Positions 46,313 to 58,298 of a stretch of 64,000 nucleotides of DNA are shown piece after piece. The notes beneath the pieces were generated by a model. It ran no database searches. It saw nothing but the letters and a program-made list of their open reading frames with translations, and was not told the DNA's origin. The position numbers were made by a program, and so were the translations under genes. Source of the DNA: Antedon bifida (lineage: Eukaryota; Echinodermata; Crinoidea; Comatulida; Antedonidae). The DNA lies in assembly GCA_963402885.1 (NCBI GenBank), contig OY727099.1:19921001-19985000 (forward strand), given 5' to 3'. Every line of letters starts with the position of its first letter. The stretch's first letter is position 1.

Positions 46313-49300
46313 ATAATTTTTGTTTTTGTTTTGATTCTTCTTATAACGTTTCTATCCCGGTTATAATTATTACTTATACTTTTATTATAAGTGAGTATAG
46401 GAGATTAGGCCTACTAGATACTACTATAGAGGTTTCACCAATGTGAAAATACAAACAATAAATGCTGGTTCAGACGTACTTTCACAACATGCTGTAGGCC
46501 TATCTCACTTACTGTACTGATATAAGAACCTATACTGCTATATTGCATTATTGATATTGCAATATCAAATGTACCGACACTCTATGAATATTAATAACAT
46601 GCTTACAATAAAGATAATATAATAAACTGCCTAGAGACACTTGTACTGTACTAAAACAAGCAATGAATTAATTCCCAGATCCTCCAAACAATTTTAATTT
46701 AGAGGCAAATTAAAATATTGTTGCAAGTTCCTAATTAATATTGTTGCAAGTTCCTAATTATTATTATTAATCAAACAAACTCACGCGGTAGGCTAATTTA
46801 ATAATTTAGTTTTGTAAAATATTTAAAAATATTCGACCCAATTTGTTGGAAAATGGCATGCAAAGAAGAGAGATGTGTAATTTAAGATGGATAGCAAAGG
46901 GTTATTTGAAAGGTGATTGGTGATTGGTCAATAACCAGACAGAGACTTAATGACGATAATTAAGACTTCATAATTTAGTATACCAATCTACTGTATATTA
47001 TTATTACTTTAAAATCGTTATCTTTTCATCATTACTTCATTTCGTATTAAAAGATATTATGATGATGATCAGATTCTCATATTACGTGTACATACTATCA
47101 GCTGAATAACCCCAAGACACTTTCCAATATCGGTTAAGTATCCCCCAAGATACTCAAATCAAATACGGTTAAGTCTCGCACTGTCAACACGAGTGAGTTG
47201 TAATCGTGTACGTCTACATTAGGCAATATACATATTTATATGAATATATAAATGTAAACGTAAAAATGTTATTATCTAATACGGTATGATATCATTAAAA
47301 CAGGTATATTAATGTATGTATTTATGTTGTTTTATATCGTTATCGAGTCATATAAGGGAAAATAATGCAAAACACCGCAGGACGCGCACGTACAAAAGTC
47401 GTGTATGTTTTATCAACGTCTGACTCGCGTGTCAAACGTTTTTTGACGATATATCAATTTAATCAACATACAACATCCCAATATATATATGCATTAATTG
47501 GCTCGTTTTTTGCTAAATCAAACATACATAATTTTGTTTAAAACAACTGGTGAATATAATAATTAGTTATACAAATCTTGCATGAAAATGTGAATATAGT
47601 TTACCTGTATGTTTATGCTCACCTTTCAGTATTTAATTCCAGTGGTGTCGGTGCTCCATAACAATCTGTATTGAAATAATTAGTCAGTTTATGTCGAGCA
47701 TAGAGTATAATAAATCCGTTTTGCATATGAAAGCCACGAAGACAATAGGTTTAGATGAGCTGATGACAGATGGTTAGATTTATACAAAAACCTGTTCACT
47801 GTTTGTACTCAAAAGTCTGCTGCATCACACAATCGATATTCAATCACTTACGCGCGCCTCTCTCATGTTCCGAAGTGATTGATCAACACAAGATGCACAG
47901 CTCGAAAGATCGATAAATTGAATGACGTCATTAATAGATAGCGCATGCAGAAATTCGAATTACTATATTGCCTTTTAACGACGCATAAAAGTGTCGATTA
48001 GGTGTTTACCGTCGTGTAACATCCAGAGCCTATATGGTCTTACTTTTATCTTGCCGACAGAAAAGTAAGACGCGCGCTGGAGCAATTTCAATGACTACTC
48101 ATACATCTTCATATGCTCATATTAGGTCACTCGTAAGTTTTTTTTTTAATTATTTGTTGAGCATGCGTAAACGGATAATCTGGATAGATTACAACGTTAT
48201 ATATCTGTCAAGTGTACGCATTTTCGACATGTAGCTAACAATCTACAAATTACTACGAGGTATTAGGGAAATTGCAATTTTAAACGATGCATGCAATTTA
48301 AAATGCAAGTTTGTGTTAGAGAATGTCTCTTTGGTTGTTCATTCATTTATTCATCCACGTATACCCATCTATACTTTTACACACACGCGCGCCGCCTATT
48401 TTATAAGGCAATCCCACCTCTCTGACAGTCACTGTAAATAATCCAGAGATATGTATCTATTTATATTAATTCATTTCGTCACCCATTCCCATGCATTGGA
48501 TCATCTACCCATTCCTCCTCCTTCTTTAATTTCGTTGATTCAATTTTTGTCTGTCTACTCGTGTGTTTCTAAATGTCCATCCATTCTAACTCGCATCCAT
48601 CATCCCGGCCAATACATTTCTTTATTATTCACATGTATTTCGGTCCAATTGTTGGCAAATATAATTTGTCTGTCTGTCCCCCATCCATAAAGCTGTCCTT
48701 TTCTTAAAAGACATGGTAGATATATTCAAGAACCTAGACGATTTATAAAAATTTGTTTTTAAAGTAGTTTTTCTCCTTACATTCAAAGGCCGATACGTTT
48801 TCCCTTGATTAATTAGTGTACCATAAAAATCGACTATTATCATTTAACACGTCGGTTAATAAAATGTTAAGTGGTTTTATATTTTGTGTAATTGATTCAT
48901 TTTCCGGCTGATTTAGCTCCTAAACGCCTTAATCAATCGATTACTCTGGGATCACCGGCGGTCGATCGAGAAGTAGCCTAGCTGCACGTGTTGGTATGTT
49001 TGCTGCCCCATGAGTAAAAACGATTCATTTGTAATCGTTGAGAAAATCATAAAGAATTTTGCCATGAATAAATAATCATATGCAGCTGCAATACATTGAA
49101 GAACCTCATTGCACGAGTTCAGTTTTAGATATTATGGAGTCTTAATTCTAGAACTTAATGTCTCGAAACGAAATTGGTATTGATTATACGTAGCTTCTAC
49201 AATAAACAAAGATGGAAATGGTTTAAGTGATTTTGACAAAGAATCATTAATCAAAACAAAAGGGTTGGTATATTCTATCCTTAAAACTTTCTTATCGCCT

Positions 49301-50415
49301 CCAGGACCCAAAGTTCAACTTTCATGCATTTGGGTCGATTTAGGTGTGTGGAAAACGAGGGTATCTTACACGACTTAACAGTGGTGAAATGAAGTGCAGA
49401 ACTTTTGCATTAAAATTTGTGAAATTTAGAGAGGTTCGGGCGGCTGGTTCCTTTGAATCCGCTCCTGTCTTATAAGGAATTCATAAGTTTGTTTTCATAA
49501 TCTAGTTTTCTAGACACCTCGATCTATTTTAACCTAAATTTAAAGCCAGGCCTGACGTAGGGCTATAATCAACTTATTGATGGGAAGTGTTTCCTTCTCC
49601 TTTCCAATCGATTCTTTACATCACACTACGCATCTTTCAATGTTTTAATATCCTTTTAATTTTATTTCACTACCACGTGAATTACATCTGTGCTGGTATT
49701 TTGCGAGAAGCTAATGAAGCATCGTTTCGTAGGCGGATATTCATTTAATGTTTCCTATATCAAGTACGTGATATTTCAATGAATGCTTACTGTATTAATA
49801 TTTATAATGTATATAGATATGATTATGCATACGAGAAAGATGAAATACAGATCGTTTACTATTTTTAGGGAACTGCAGTGACGTCAAATGATGTAATCTA
49901 TTTTATTATTTAAGGGTATGTTCATAGCATAGAAGGTTTACCCTATAGTATATTAGGACTCACCAAAATGTCCCATTAATAATAAGGATGTCCACAGAAT
50001 AGGGATTGAGTATATTACAGAAAAAAACCTCATCACAGGAAATTCTCTAGTTCTTAATAATAGTGGTGTCCCCAAAAGATTGATATATTGTATTTTGTTT
50101 TAAACTGTCTGTTACATTTTTTAATATATGCATATACTGTACAGGTATATATAGGGCTATAAATTATGTTTGTTGTGCGGATTTCAAAACTTGTCTTAAT
50201 TTCTCAAAAAGAAAACAAAATGAAACTGTGTATGTATCTTTAAAGTACTTTTACTGATAAATACTGTACAAATAAGGCTTTCAGTAAAAACAAATTAACA
50301 TAATTTTTGTAAACATTTTTTTACATTAATATAAAAAGTCTAAACATTATCATAAAAAAAATCTGATTTTTTGTAACACAAGCATTTTATATGTACAATC
50401 TTTCAAAGATAAAAA

Positions 50416-50421
50416 TTTATT
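50416..50421 (-). terminator. candidate poly(A) signal of MZT1
   Basis: TTTATT (AATAAA on minus) lies about 125 bases beyond the MZT1 stop proposed at 50546. Confidence 0.45.
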
Positions 50422-50545
50422 TTATCTTATTAACGTATCATATTATGTATAAACTGTACATGTAGGCCTACAGTATAATTACACTCTCTCAGGTATCCAT
50501 GACATGAAGGCTAATAGAGGTATGTAAACAAGACTTGGCAGTTCA

Positions 50546-51451
50546 TCAATTTGAATCTTCAGCCTAAAAAAGGTAAGTAAGTAAAAACAGTTACAAAAAT
50601 CAACATATCAGGACAGGCATTGACAAATGGTATTTTTGGATAAGAAGAGTAAGCTTAATAGTCTGATATTAACGATGACGATTAACATAATAAGGAGGTG
50701 AAAGATAATATGATGAGGATGAATGATGATGATGATGATGACATACATGAGGACAATATTCATGAAGAAGATGAAATTGATAATGATAATTGATGATAAG
50801 AAGAACGAACATAATGATGACATAATGATGATTATAGACCATTTTCCTCAGATTTATTTTTTGTTGTAAAAATATTAAATACACACTATAAAATCAATAT
50901 ATATTAAAACAATTATACTGGTATGTAGATTTAACTCATATGCTTACTCGAATACTGTTAACTTCTCTCCTTAATTCTGTTATAACAGCAGCCAATGCTT
51001 CTGGGTTTACTCCCTGTTCACAAAGCCTAACACAAATTGACAGTGTTTCTGCATCTAGACCAGTGTTAAGTAGGTTAGACATCTCCTGTAAACCTAAAAG
51101 AATAAACGTAATGTTCATCAATTCACAGATACCTCCCATTCTATCACACTTTCTTACCCATCCTTTATTTCAACTTCCTTTCTCTCGGCCTAGTCTATGC
51201 CTAGCATACCATTCTTGAGGCAACCTCAAGCCGGACAAAACAGCGACCGATCCTCTCTAGTAGTAGGCTAGCTGTCTAGGCCTAGCCAGGGCCTATAGTA
51301 GTGCCGTGAATCAATTAATCACACTAACCGAATATTTTGTTACAATAGACTTAATAAAATGTTACTTTTTATTTTGAATTTACAATTTTACACACTTACA
51401 ATCCATTGCCTGACGTGATGAATCAAAATTTACGTCTTTTTTATCCGCCAT
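50546..51451 (-). CDS. MZT1: mitotic-spindle organizing protein 1 (MOZART1)
   Basis: MZT1 is the small subunit of the gamma-tubulin ring complex. It binds the N termini of GCP3, GCP5 and GCP6 and is needed for gamma-tubulin recruitment to spindle poles. Coding exons are 51451-51400, 51093-50948 and 50563-50546, joining to 216 bp (71 aa; human is 82). The core, [20 protein letters not shown] then VNPEALAAVITELRRE, is almost identical to human ([35 protein letters not shown]). The N terminus MADKKDVNFDSS replaces the human alanine-rich start. The third exon (AEDSN-stop, 18 coding bases) is inferred from a good acceptor and phase, and recalls the human end AAENMTS. If that splice is not used, exon 2 reads on for three residues to a stop at 50939. 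BORA lies head-to-head. Confidence 0.93.
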
Positions 51452-51849
51452 ATTTCGGTGTAAATATAGACGTCTTTAGTAAATTTCATCAACATAATAA
51501 TATTCTTGATATTATAAATATTTTTAATCTTTTTTTAATACTCAAAATACTAAAAAATTTAATTTTTAAACCATAATATTTTGTTAGTACATAGCCTAAT
51601 CATTTATGCTAAATGTTAAATTAATAATAAATAATCAAAATACATTTTGCTAATGTCAACCTAATATCGTCTTCTGATTGGTTCGTCAATCAGTTTTGGC
51701 CTACTGCTGTATTTTTGGCGACATTTTTAAATGTGGTTACAATTGAGATGAGGTAAACAAAGTTTACCGCCACAAACCTTGTCCCTAATTAAACCTATTT
51801 TATTTGTATTGCGTATATGTATGTAGGTAAGTATATAAAATGTTTTTAG

Positions 51850-51990
51850 GACAGCAAGTAGGCCTAGGCTAGGCCTAAACTCACATAGTAGCTATCGATA
51901 TCTATCTAGGCCCTAGCTAGGCCTAGCTAGGCTAGGGCCTACGGCCAGGCCTAGCTAGTAGGCCTAGCAGTAGCTAGGCCTAGAGGCCTA
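51850..51990. repeat. cluster of CTAGGCCTAG-type palindromic words
   Basis: More than ten overlapping AGGCCTAG and CTAGGCC words occur within 140 bp. Smaller clusters lie at 16100-16140, 52860-53065 and 53210. No unit length is kept, so this is cryptic simple sequence and not a tandem array. Confidence 0.7.
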
Positions 51991-52114
51991 TCATTCAATC
52001 ATTATTCTTCTTCTTTTGGGTACTGCTTAACGATCCTTAAGGATCAAAACAAGCAGGGGTTTGTGCGCATGCGGGGTCTTTGATATTTAGTCTCTGATTT
52101 CAGGTGATATGTTT

Positions 52115-52790
52115 TTTTTATTATGTTCCTTTATTAATTAATGCTTCCTTGAAAGATTCACTTTCTTTAATGTTCTGTATATTTGGTACTTCGTTCCAGT
52201 CCCTAGTTGTTCTCGTCACATATGAGAACTTGTAAGTATCAGTGCGTGTTTGGTGTTGGATAAATGATTAGCTGGTTAAAGATTGACGGGTTTGCCTTTG
52301 AGCCGGCACCAGATGGAATGGAGTGGCAGAGCCAGATTGCCCCCCATGGCTTTATGTAAAGTAACAAGACATGATGTTTTTTGCCTTAAGGAAAGTGGTT
52401 CCCAATTCAGGTCTTTCATTAGTTCTGTTACGCTCTGTTGCCAATAATAGTTGTTATGGACCATTCTGGCTGCTCGCCGTTGAATTTTACCAATTTTTTG
52501 TGTGAGTTCAGTGGTGAATGGGTCCCAAAGCCCAGAACAATATTCCAAGGTTGGCCTTACAAGTGCAGTGTATGCAGTTGCTTATTACAGAAACTTAGGT
52601 TTCGGCGAACAAAACCCAAGAGTTTTATTGGCTGTGCTAATTATTAATGTGTGTGTTCCATTTCAGATTGTGAGCAATGTCAACACCTAAATAGGTGTGG
52701 GTGTGAGTCTCTTGCAGGATCGAATTTCCAAGTCTGTATTGTTCGGCAATTGGGTTTTTGATGCCGCAATTCTGAGGAGATTATTGTATT
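52115..52790 (-). mobile_element. LINE reverse-transcriptase 3' fragment (Jockey/CR1-like)
   Basis: On the minus strand the translation reads YRLGNSILQETHTHTYLGVD, then KWNTHINN, LGFVRRNL(S)FCNKQ and LEYCSGLWDPFTTEL. It continues IGKIQRRAARMV and finally DWNEVPNIQNIKESESFKEA. This is the standard C-terminal region of RT from non-LTR elements (YLGV..., ANKTLGFVRRNL, RP-LEY-S-VWDP, Q-RAARFV). Several frame breaks show it is dead. It is inserted in the inferred first intron of BORA. Confidence 0.8.
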
Positions 52791-53397
52791 GTTGCTAGCC
52801 CGCCTAGACTTGATAGATAGGGATATATTATTAGTAGTCTGGATGTACCACCATGGTCTAATGAAGGTCGTTTAGTAGTAGGCCTAGCTAGGCTAGGTAT
52901 AAGGTCTAGCTGTACTTCAGAGTGTCCTATGATGAGTATGATAGGCCTAGAACTGTAGCTGCCACCACCATATAGATATCGTCTAGGCCTAGTCTACCTG
53001 CCATATAATATACCAGATTATATACCCGGGCCTAGGCTAGTAGTATAGGGCCTAGCTAGGCCTACTAGTAATATTTAGTCAGCCTTACCTATATAATTTT
53101 AAACAAGTACTGTATTAAATACAGTAGGCCTAATGTTATTCAACTCAGCTGTTATTTTTGACTTTTATTAGTCGAACTACCAACGTCCTATCCTAGATAG
53201 CGAAGTACTGTAGTAGTAGGCCTACAGTACCTAACTCATTTTTGCCTGTAACTTGTATAATGCGATGATTGAATAAACCAGGTTCAACTCTCTTGTCGAA
53301 AAACCTTTATGAATAACTTTGTCCCACTATCAGCCAGTTGAATAAACACTTTTCTTTTTACAACAGAACAGAGTTAAGAAATGACCACTTAAGAACC

Positions 53398-56300
53398 ATG
53401 GATGAAAATAGTGTATCTTGTACAGATGTGTCAATCAACCCTTTTGAAGCTGAGAGCACTGATAGCCTTCACTTGTCCAAGTTTAGTCCATCTATTTTTA
53501 AAATAAAAACACCGTCATCTACAAAGGTAATGAACTTCAAATTGAATAAGAAAGAATGTTTGAGAAAACAATTTAATCGAAAGTTTAAAAACTTACTAAA
53601 AGTAAAATTCAAACTGATTTTCCTACTGTATAAAGTCTGTGTTTCCGCAGCCAAAGATTAACTGATAATTAACCCATAATAATTAACCAATAAACTGCCT
53701 GTGAAAACAGGGTTTAACCGATTCCGATCGAGACAAATTATCCGATAATTATCTGATTCAATCGGATATTTATCAGATAAATGCGTTGATTTTTAAAGAT
53801 GTATTGTCCCTTTGACTAATTCCAAAAAAATAAAAAATAACAGATTTCGAAAAAAGGTGGGTCATTTTGAAGTATCTTAATAGTTATTAACTATCACCAA
53901 GAATTTTTCGAAAAAAAAAATCATTTAACTGAAATACAGACGTTTTTTTGTTAAAAAAATAACTTTGACTTCCAGTCAAAGTTTTCGATCAAAACATATC
54001 CCATAATGAAACGCGCTTGTTTGGCTACTCTGTATGCATAATCATAAAACTTCCTCACGATCTGTGTGAAAATACCTTCTCAACCGTGACGAGTTGTAAA
54101 CAATCCTAATTAGCATATGCATAATGCGTACTTGTGGTTTGAAATCTTTGTTTACTTTTGTTGGCGACGATTTTCCAGATGAAATGTAATCAAACTAATT
54201 TACCTGTTAATTACGTAAACTTGTTGCTTTTGGCTGGAATTTTCGACTTAAAGTGAATAACTTTAATATTACTTTGATATTGCCAATTTAAATTTAGAAT
54301 ACTTTGACCTTCATTTTTTTGTGTTTCAAGGGACAATACATCTTTAACCTTTGACCTGAAGGACAAATTGTTGTTTTTTGATTGGGCACTTGGTTGTTTG
54401 GTAATGATTATGATTATTTTAAAATTAATTACCTGATGGGTTAAAACATTAACCGATAATTTTTGTTTTTGCTGCAGCCTTAGTCACACATAAATTAATT
54501 AATGAGATTGAGAGGTTTGAAATGTCTGATGTTTGATTTTAATTAACAAAATAATTTCATACAAAACATAACAATAAAGAAAAGAAGAGTTCAAAATCCA
54601 AATGACTGGTTAACCAAAAAGCAAAGTAAATCACTGTCAATCAAGTGGCTCACCAAATGAAAATGAAAAGAGATATACAATATAATTAAGCTAACAGTAC
54701 AATAAAATTATTAATAAATAATTTTAAATTGCTGATTTGTTTATGGATTGTAATTCTAAAATCATGGTGAAATTTCTTAAAATATATATATATATAAATA
54801 ACCTGAATTTTCTATTAAAGAAATCACCCAAGTTTCGGTGGTCAATCGATCAACTGGCTATTTTGAAACCAGCTGACATAGATGAAACCCCACAGCAGGA
54901 CACACACCTAGATCAAGACACTGAGCAACGTCTTCAGCAGGCTATTGACCAGGTATATTACACCATCATGCTTTATAACTTGATTGAGTGGTACCACGCC
55001 CTGCTTTCTTATTGTATAAAGGTCTTTTTCTTTAGTGACTCTTGCCCAAGCATAACTACTGTATATCCAATAGACAAAAGCAAAGCAAAGGATTTACGCC
55101 AACTGTATTGGCTAAATTCACTTTAGGATCTACAGGAAACTAGCATGAATAATTTAGGTCCTTTACAAGGAATCCATTTAATTTTTGAATCGGACAATCA
55201 CATACTGTACATAAGTATATATTTTTTGAAATTGAGAGGAACAATATGATTTTAAAAACAAAACAGAGGGCTTCCACCTTAAAAACATAATACTGTTCTA
55301 TGTTTAACAATAAAGTGTATTGTCTTAGTTTTTCAGTCAGAAACAAGTAGCTCCTTCGCCTTGGTCTTCTGGCAAACTTGTAAAACATGTTACGTTTTCA
55401 CCACATCCACCAAGTACAAACTGTAAGTATACAACTCAAAATATTTAAAGACATTACCCTAGATTGTACTTATACAATGTCTGTTAAATTGTGAAGAGGT
55501 ATAAAATAGATACCTCCATTGTTAAATAAGCTAACATACTGTTATACATTACAATAGTCTGCATTGATTTTATTTTTAGATTATGATGTTAAATCAGCTG
55601 ACAACTCTGGAGCTTCGTCATGTGACACATCCTTTACCAATAACAAACCAAATATGGTTGATGGTATGTTTATCACAATTTAGTGTTATTAATTCATTTT
55701 TCCTGTTTACTGTTTACTAATAATTCTAATGCAACTAAACTTTTTGACCATACATTAAGCTCTGTCTACACTATCAAACTTTATGTGACAAAAAAAAATG
55801 TGATATGCCCAAGTATGGACATGATGATGTCATATCCCTACCATACGTGGGCATATCATTACCATATTTGGGTACATCACACCTTTTTTCACCACATCCA
55901 CCAAGTACAAACTGTAAGTATACAACTCAAAATATTTAAATATCCCTACCATACGTGGGCATATCATTACCATATTTGGGTACATCACACCTTTTTTGTA
56001 AAACATGTTACGTTTTCACCACATCCACCAAGTACAAACTGTAAGTATACAACTCAAAATATTTAAAGACATTACCCTAGATTGTACTTATACAATGTCT
56101 GTTAAATTGTGACTTTTTTGTCAAACTAGTTTGATAGTGTAGACTTTTTCACACCCTTTTTTAGTTGCATTACTGTTTTGAATGTTTAACATGTAACAAT
56201 TTATTCTAGATCTAACACATTTTACAACTTAATTACAGTTCTGAATTAAATTTAACAATGTTATATAATTGTATTTTTAATGCTTTTTTTAAAAAATTTT

Positions 56301-58298
56301 GTCAATAGCATCTTCTCAAACTTGCTTAACACTGCCGTTGGATTTTGATCTACATGCGTTGCTTTGTAAGTAAATATTAACAATTTACAAGTTATTGTTT
56401 TACTGACACTGAATATATATTTCACACTGGAGTATAAAACCAGTGCGCCTTTGCACAAGTAAGACCAAATTGTCTAAAAATTGGTAGATACTGTAGGTCT
56501 AACAAACCTCACAAGTCTCCATATTACAAGTGATCCAGTCTCCCGCTGGTGCAATTTCTCCTAGTCGTTTAGGATATGAAAAAAAAAACAAAATGCGATA
56601 GTCCATAAATTTACCATAACCTACTACTAGGCCCATTTTGGTTGATTAAAGATGTATTGTCCCTTGAAACACAAAAAAATGAAGGTCAAAATATTCTAAA
56701 TTTAAATTGGCCACATCAAAGTAATATTAAAGTTATTCACTTTAAGTTGAAAATTTGAGCCAAAAACAACAAGTTTACGTAATTAACAGGTAAATTAATT
56801 TGATTACATTTCGTCTGGCTAATTAGGATTGTTTACAACTCGTCGCGATTGAGAAGGTGTTTTCACACAGATCGCGAGAAAGTTTTATGATTATGCATAC
56901 AGTGTAGCCAAACAAGCGCGTTGCATTATGAGATATGATTTGATTGAAAAAATTTCTGTATTTCAGTTAAATGATTTTTTTTTTGACTAATTTTTGGTGA
57001 AAAGTTAATAACTGTTATGATACTTTTAAAGGACCCACTTTTTTTCGAAATAAAAAAAATTTTTTTGGAATTAGTCAACTTTTTTGGCAATTCATTTGCC
57101 ACCTTTACGTATATAACAAACATACATAGCGTATTTAAAAAATGTCCATTGTTTTCCTAAGCTGATGCCTAAGGTTTTGTTAATAGTAGCACCCTCTATT
57201 TTTGGATGTATATTTAGCAAAACCTATAATGCCCTGAAATTTTATTTTGCTTTTAGATCAGCAGCACATATTTGTAAAAGAGAGTGCATTTAAATTTATT
57301 ATATTAAAACAATAAATTAAACTTAATATTAAAAATTACGAAATGAATGGTAATTAATTATTTGACTACATCGTTTTTTTTTCCATTTTGGTATACCTCC
57401 AATGCTAATTAAACTGATATTTCTCCTGAAGATGGTCGGATAGCATAACAACCAAATTGCCAATAAATTCTCAACCATACCTACCATTATTAGTTATTCA
57501 GACTAAATATGCATTTTAGTTGTCTGAAAGGTTCAAAATTCTTTCATCAGGCATTTTAGAAAACCAGAAATGTTTGGTGTTTTGTTTATGCCCCACGTCT
57601 CTTGTGAATGACAATGTCAATTAGTTTTACATTCATCTGAATAACGGATGAAACTAAGCCAGGACTGTTTAAAGCACCTTGATTGGTCCTAACATTGATC
57701 ATTGATCTCACCTTGACTAGAGGAAAGGCATGGGCCAATACATCTGAGGCAGATACTACGCCATCACACTCACAGGTCCTCATGTATTATTGTTGCTAGA
57801 GTGCGCCACCTTGCGCCATATCGAGAGACATTGTTTTCACTTAGTGTTAGTTGGTTCGTGTTATACTATAGACCTAGTGTCGGTTGATATTATATTTGTT
57901 TATATATTAAAGTGTTCATATCTACATTAAGTTGATGAGTCTTTATTGCCGCTAGAGGAAGAGGCTAAAATAACATGTTTGCTTTTTTTTTATTAGGTTA
58001 TATGCTTTATCATGCAGTATAACCATATTGTTTAATATTGTTCTCAGCATCCTTCTACAGTTACCAACAAGGCAGCATGAATGAGATTTTATCAACGTCA
58101 TCCCTCCGTCGTAAATTGTTTTTACCAGCGGGTTCAACAACTTCTGAATCTAGTCCTAGTATGAACTATATCCAGTCCAGCCAATGTGAAAGTGGCGTGT
58201 TTCCTGAAAAATTGTTATCGCTTTCGCCAATCAATTCAATTAAACAGAGAGCTACAGCTCCCGGTCGAGATACACCAAACACACCTGCTTCAGCTAAG
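53398..58298 (+). CDS. BORA: protein aurora borealis (BORA), 3' part not found
   Basis: Bora is the cofactor that lets Aurora A phosphorylate the PLK1 activation loop at mitotic entry. Exons are 53398-53526, 54821-54952, 55329-55422, 55580-55663, 56309-56365 and 58048-58298, all in phase (249 codons). Matches to human are VSINPFEAES (NPFESPSD), FSPSIFK (SPSVFK), KFRWSIDQLAILKPADID (KFRWSIDQLAVINPVEID), AIDQFFSQ...VAPSPW (AIEEFFTKDVIVPSPW), QTCLTLPLDFDLHALL (QTLLSLPVDFNLENIL) and STSSLRRKLFLPAG (SSSSLRRKLFLDG). RRKLFL is also a cyclin-docking RxL motif. The last exon seen ends at a donor (GTAAGA at 58299) after TPNTPASAK. Human BORA is 559 aa, so about half is still missing, either beyond 64000 or unrecognised. 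An acceptor at 53366 implies an upstream non-coding exon. Confidence 0.92.
53796..54350 (-). mobile_element. MITE, TTAAAGATGTATTGTCCC family, long form, BORA intron
   Basis: Starts TTAAAGATGTATTGTCCCTT and ends AAGGGACAATACATCTTTAA, perfect inverted ends about 550 bp apart. An inverted copy lies at 56646-57080. It lies in the BORA intron between the first two coding exons found. Confidence 0.8.
55755..56144. mobile_element. MITE carrying two copies of BORA exon 3 sequence
   Basis: The ends are those of the AGCTCTGTCTACACTATC family (start TTAAGCTCTGTCTACACTATC, end TTGATAGTGTAGAC). Inside, 55889-55941 repeats the end of the BORA exon, its GTAAGT donor and about 20 bp of intron. 55994-56112 repeats about 119 bp (the exon end from GTAAAACATG on, the donor and about 75 bp of intron) essentially without change. 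The MITE piece CATATCATTACCATATTTGGG is itself doubled. It lies in the BORA intron after exon 4. Confidence 0.85.
56646..57080 (+). mobile_element. MITE, TTAAAGATGTATTGTCCC family, inverted to 53796 copy
   Basis: Starts AAAGATGTATTGTCCCTTG and carries, in order, the reverse complement of the 53796-54350 body (AATTAACAGGTAAATTAATT, TTTGATTACATTTCG). The right end stops near GGAATTAGTCAAC without its terminal repeat. It lies in the BORA intron before the last exon found. Confidence 0.75.

Larger units (their letters stand above)
43049..50545. other. 7.5-kb gene-poor region with repeat fragments
   Basis: I find no credible coding exon here. It holds MITE copies (44585-44735, 45521-45641 and 46061-46312), a LINE fragment (45150-45460) and a retroposon tail (45714-45870). 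A possible 5' UTR exon of the hydrolase gene lies near 47620-47700. A stretch related to the 64-bp array unit lies at 49930-50095, with TGTCCCATTAATAATAAGG and GGTGTCCCCAAAAG. The part at 47800-49700 is unique-looking and less AT-rich, but without open frames that I can support. Confidence 0.5.
51452..53366. promoter_or_regulatory. bidirectional MZT1-BORA promoter and BORA 5' intron
   Basis: The shared promoter probably lies at 51452-51800. TTTTTGGCGA at 51713 resembles an E2F site, which would fit cell-cycle genes. A strong donor GTAAGT at 51827 and an acceptor ending at 53366 would give BORA a non-coding first exon and a 1.5-kb intron. That intron contains the LINE fragment and a cluster of GGCCTAG-type words (51850-51990 and 53020-53065). 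Confidence 0.5.

Noticed and set aside
47600-48100. A gene start in the less AT-rich stretch
   Set aside because: Only a splice-donor-like site (47623) was found. It could be a 5' UTR exon of the hydrolase gene, but no coding sequence supports a separate gene.
55683-56066. 127-residue open frame with HTFF and YHTWAYHYHIWVH repeats
   Set aside because: It is a translation of the MITE with its duplicated BORA fragment, not a gene.
57586-57783. Minus-strand 65-residue frame with VVSASDVLAHAFPLVKV followed by a donor-like GTGAGA
   Set aside because: It looks exon-like by itself but I find no partner exon, start context or family. It may be a retroelement scrap.
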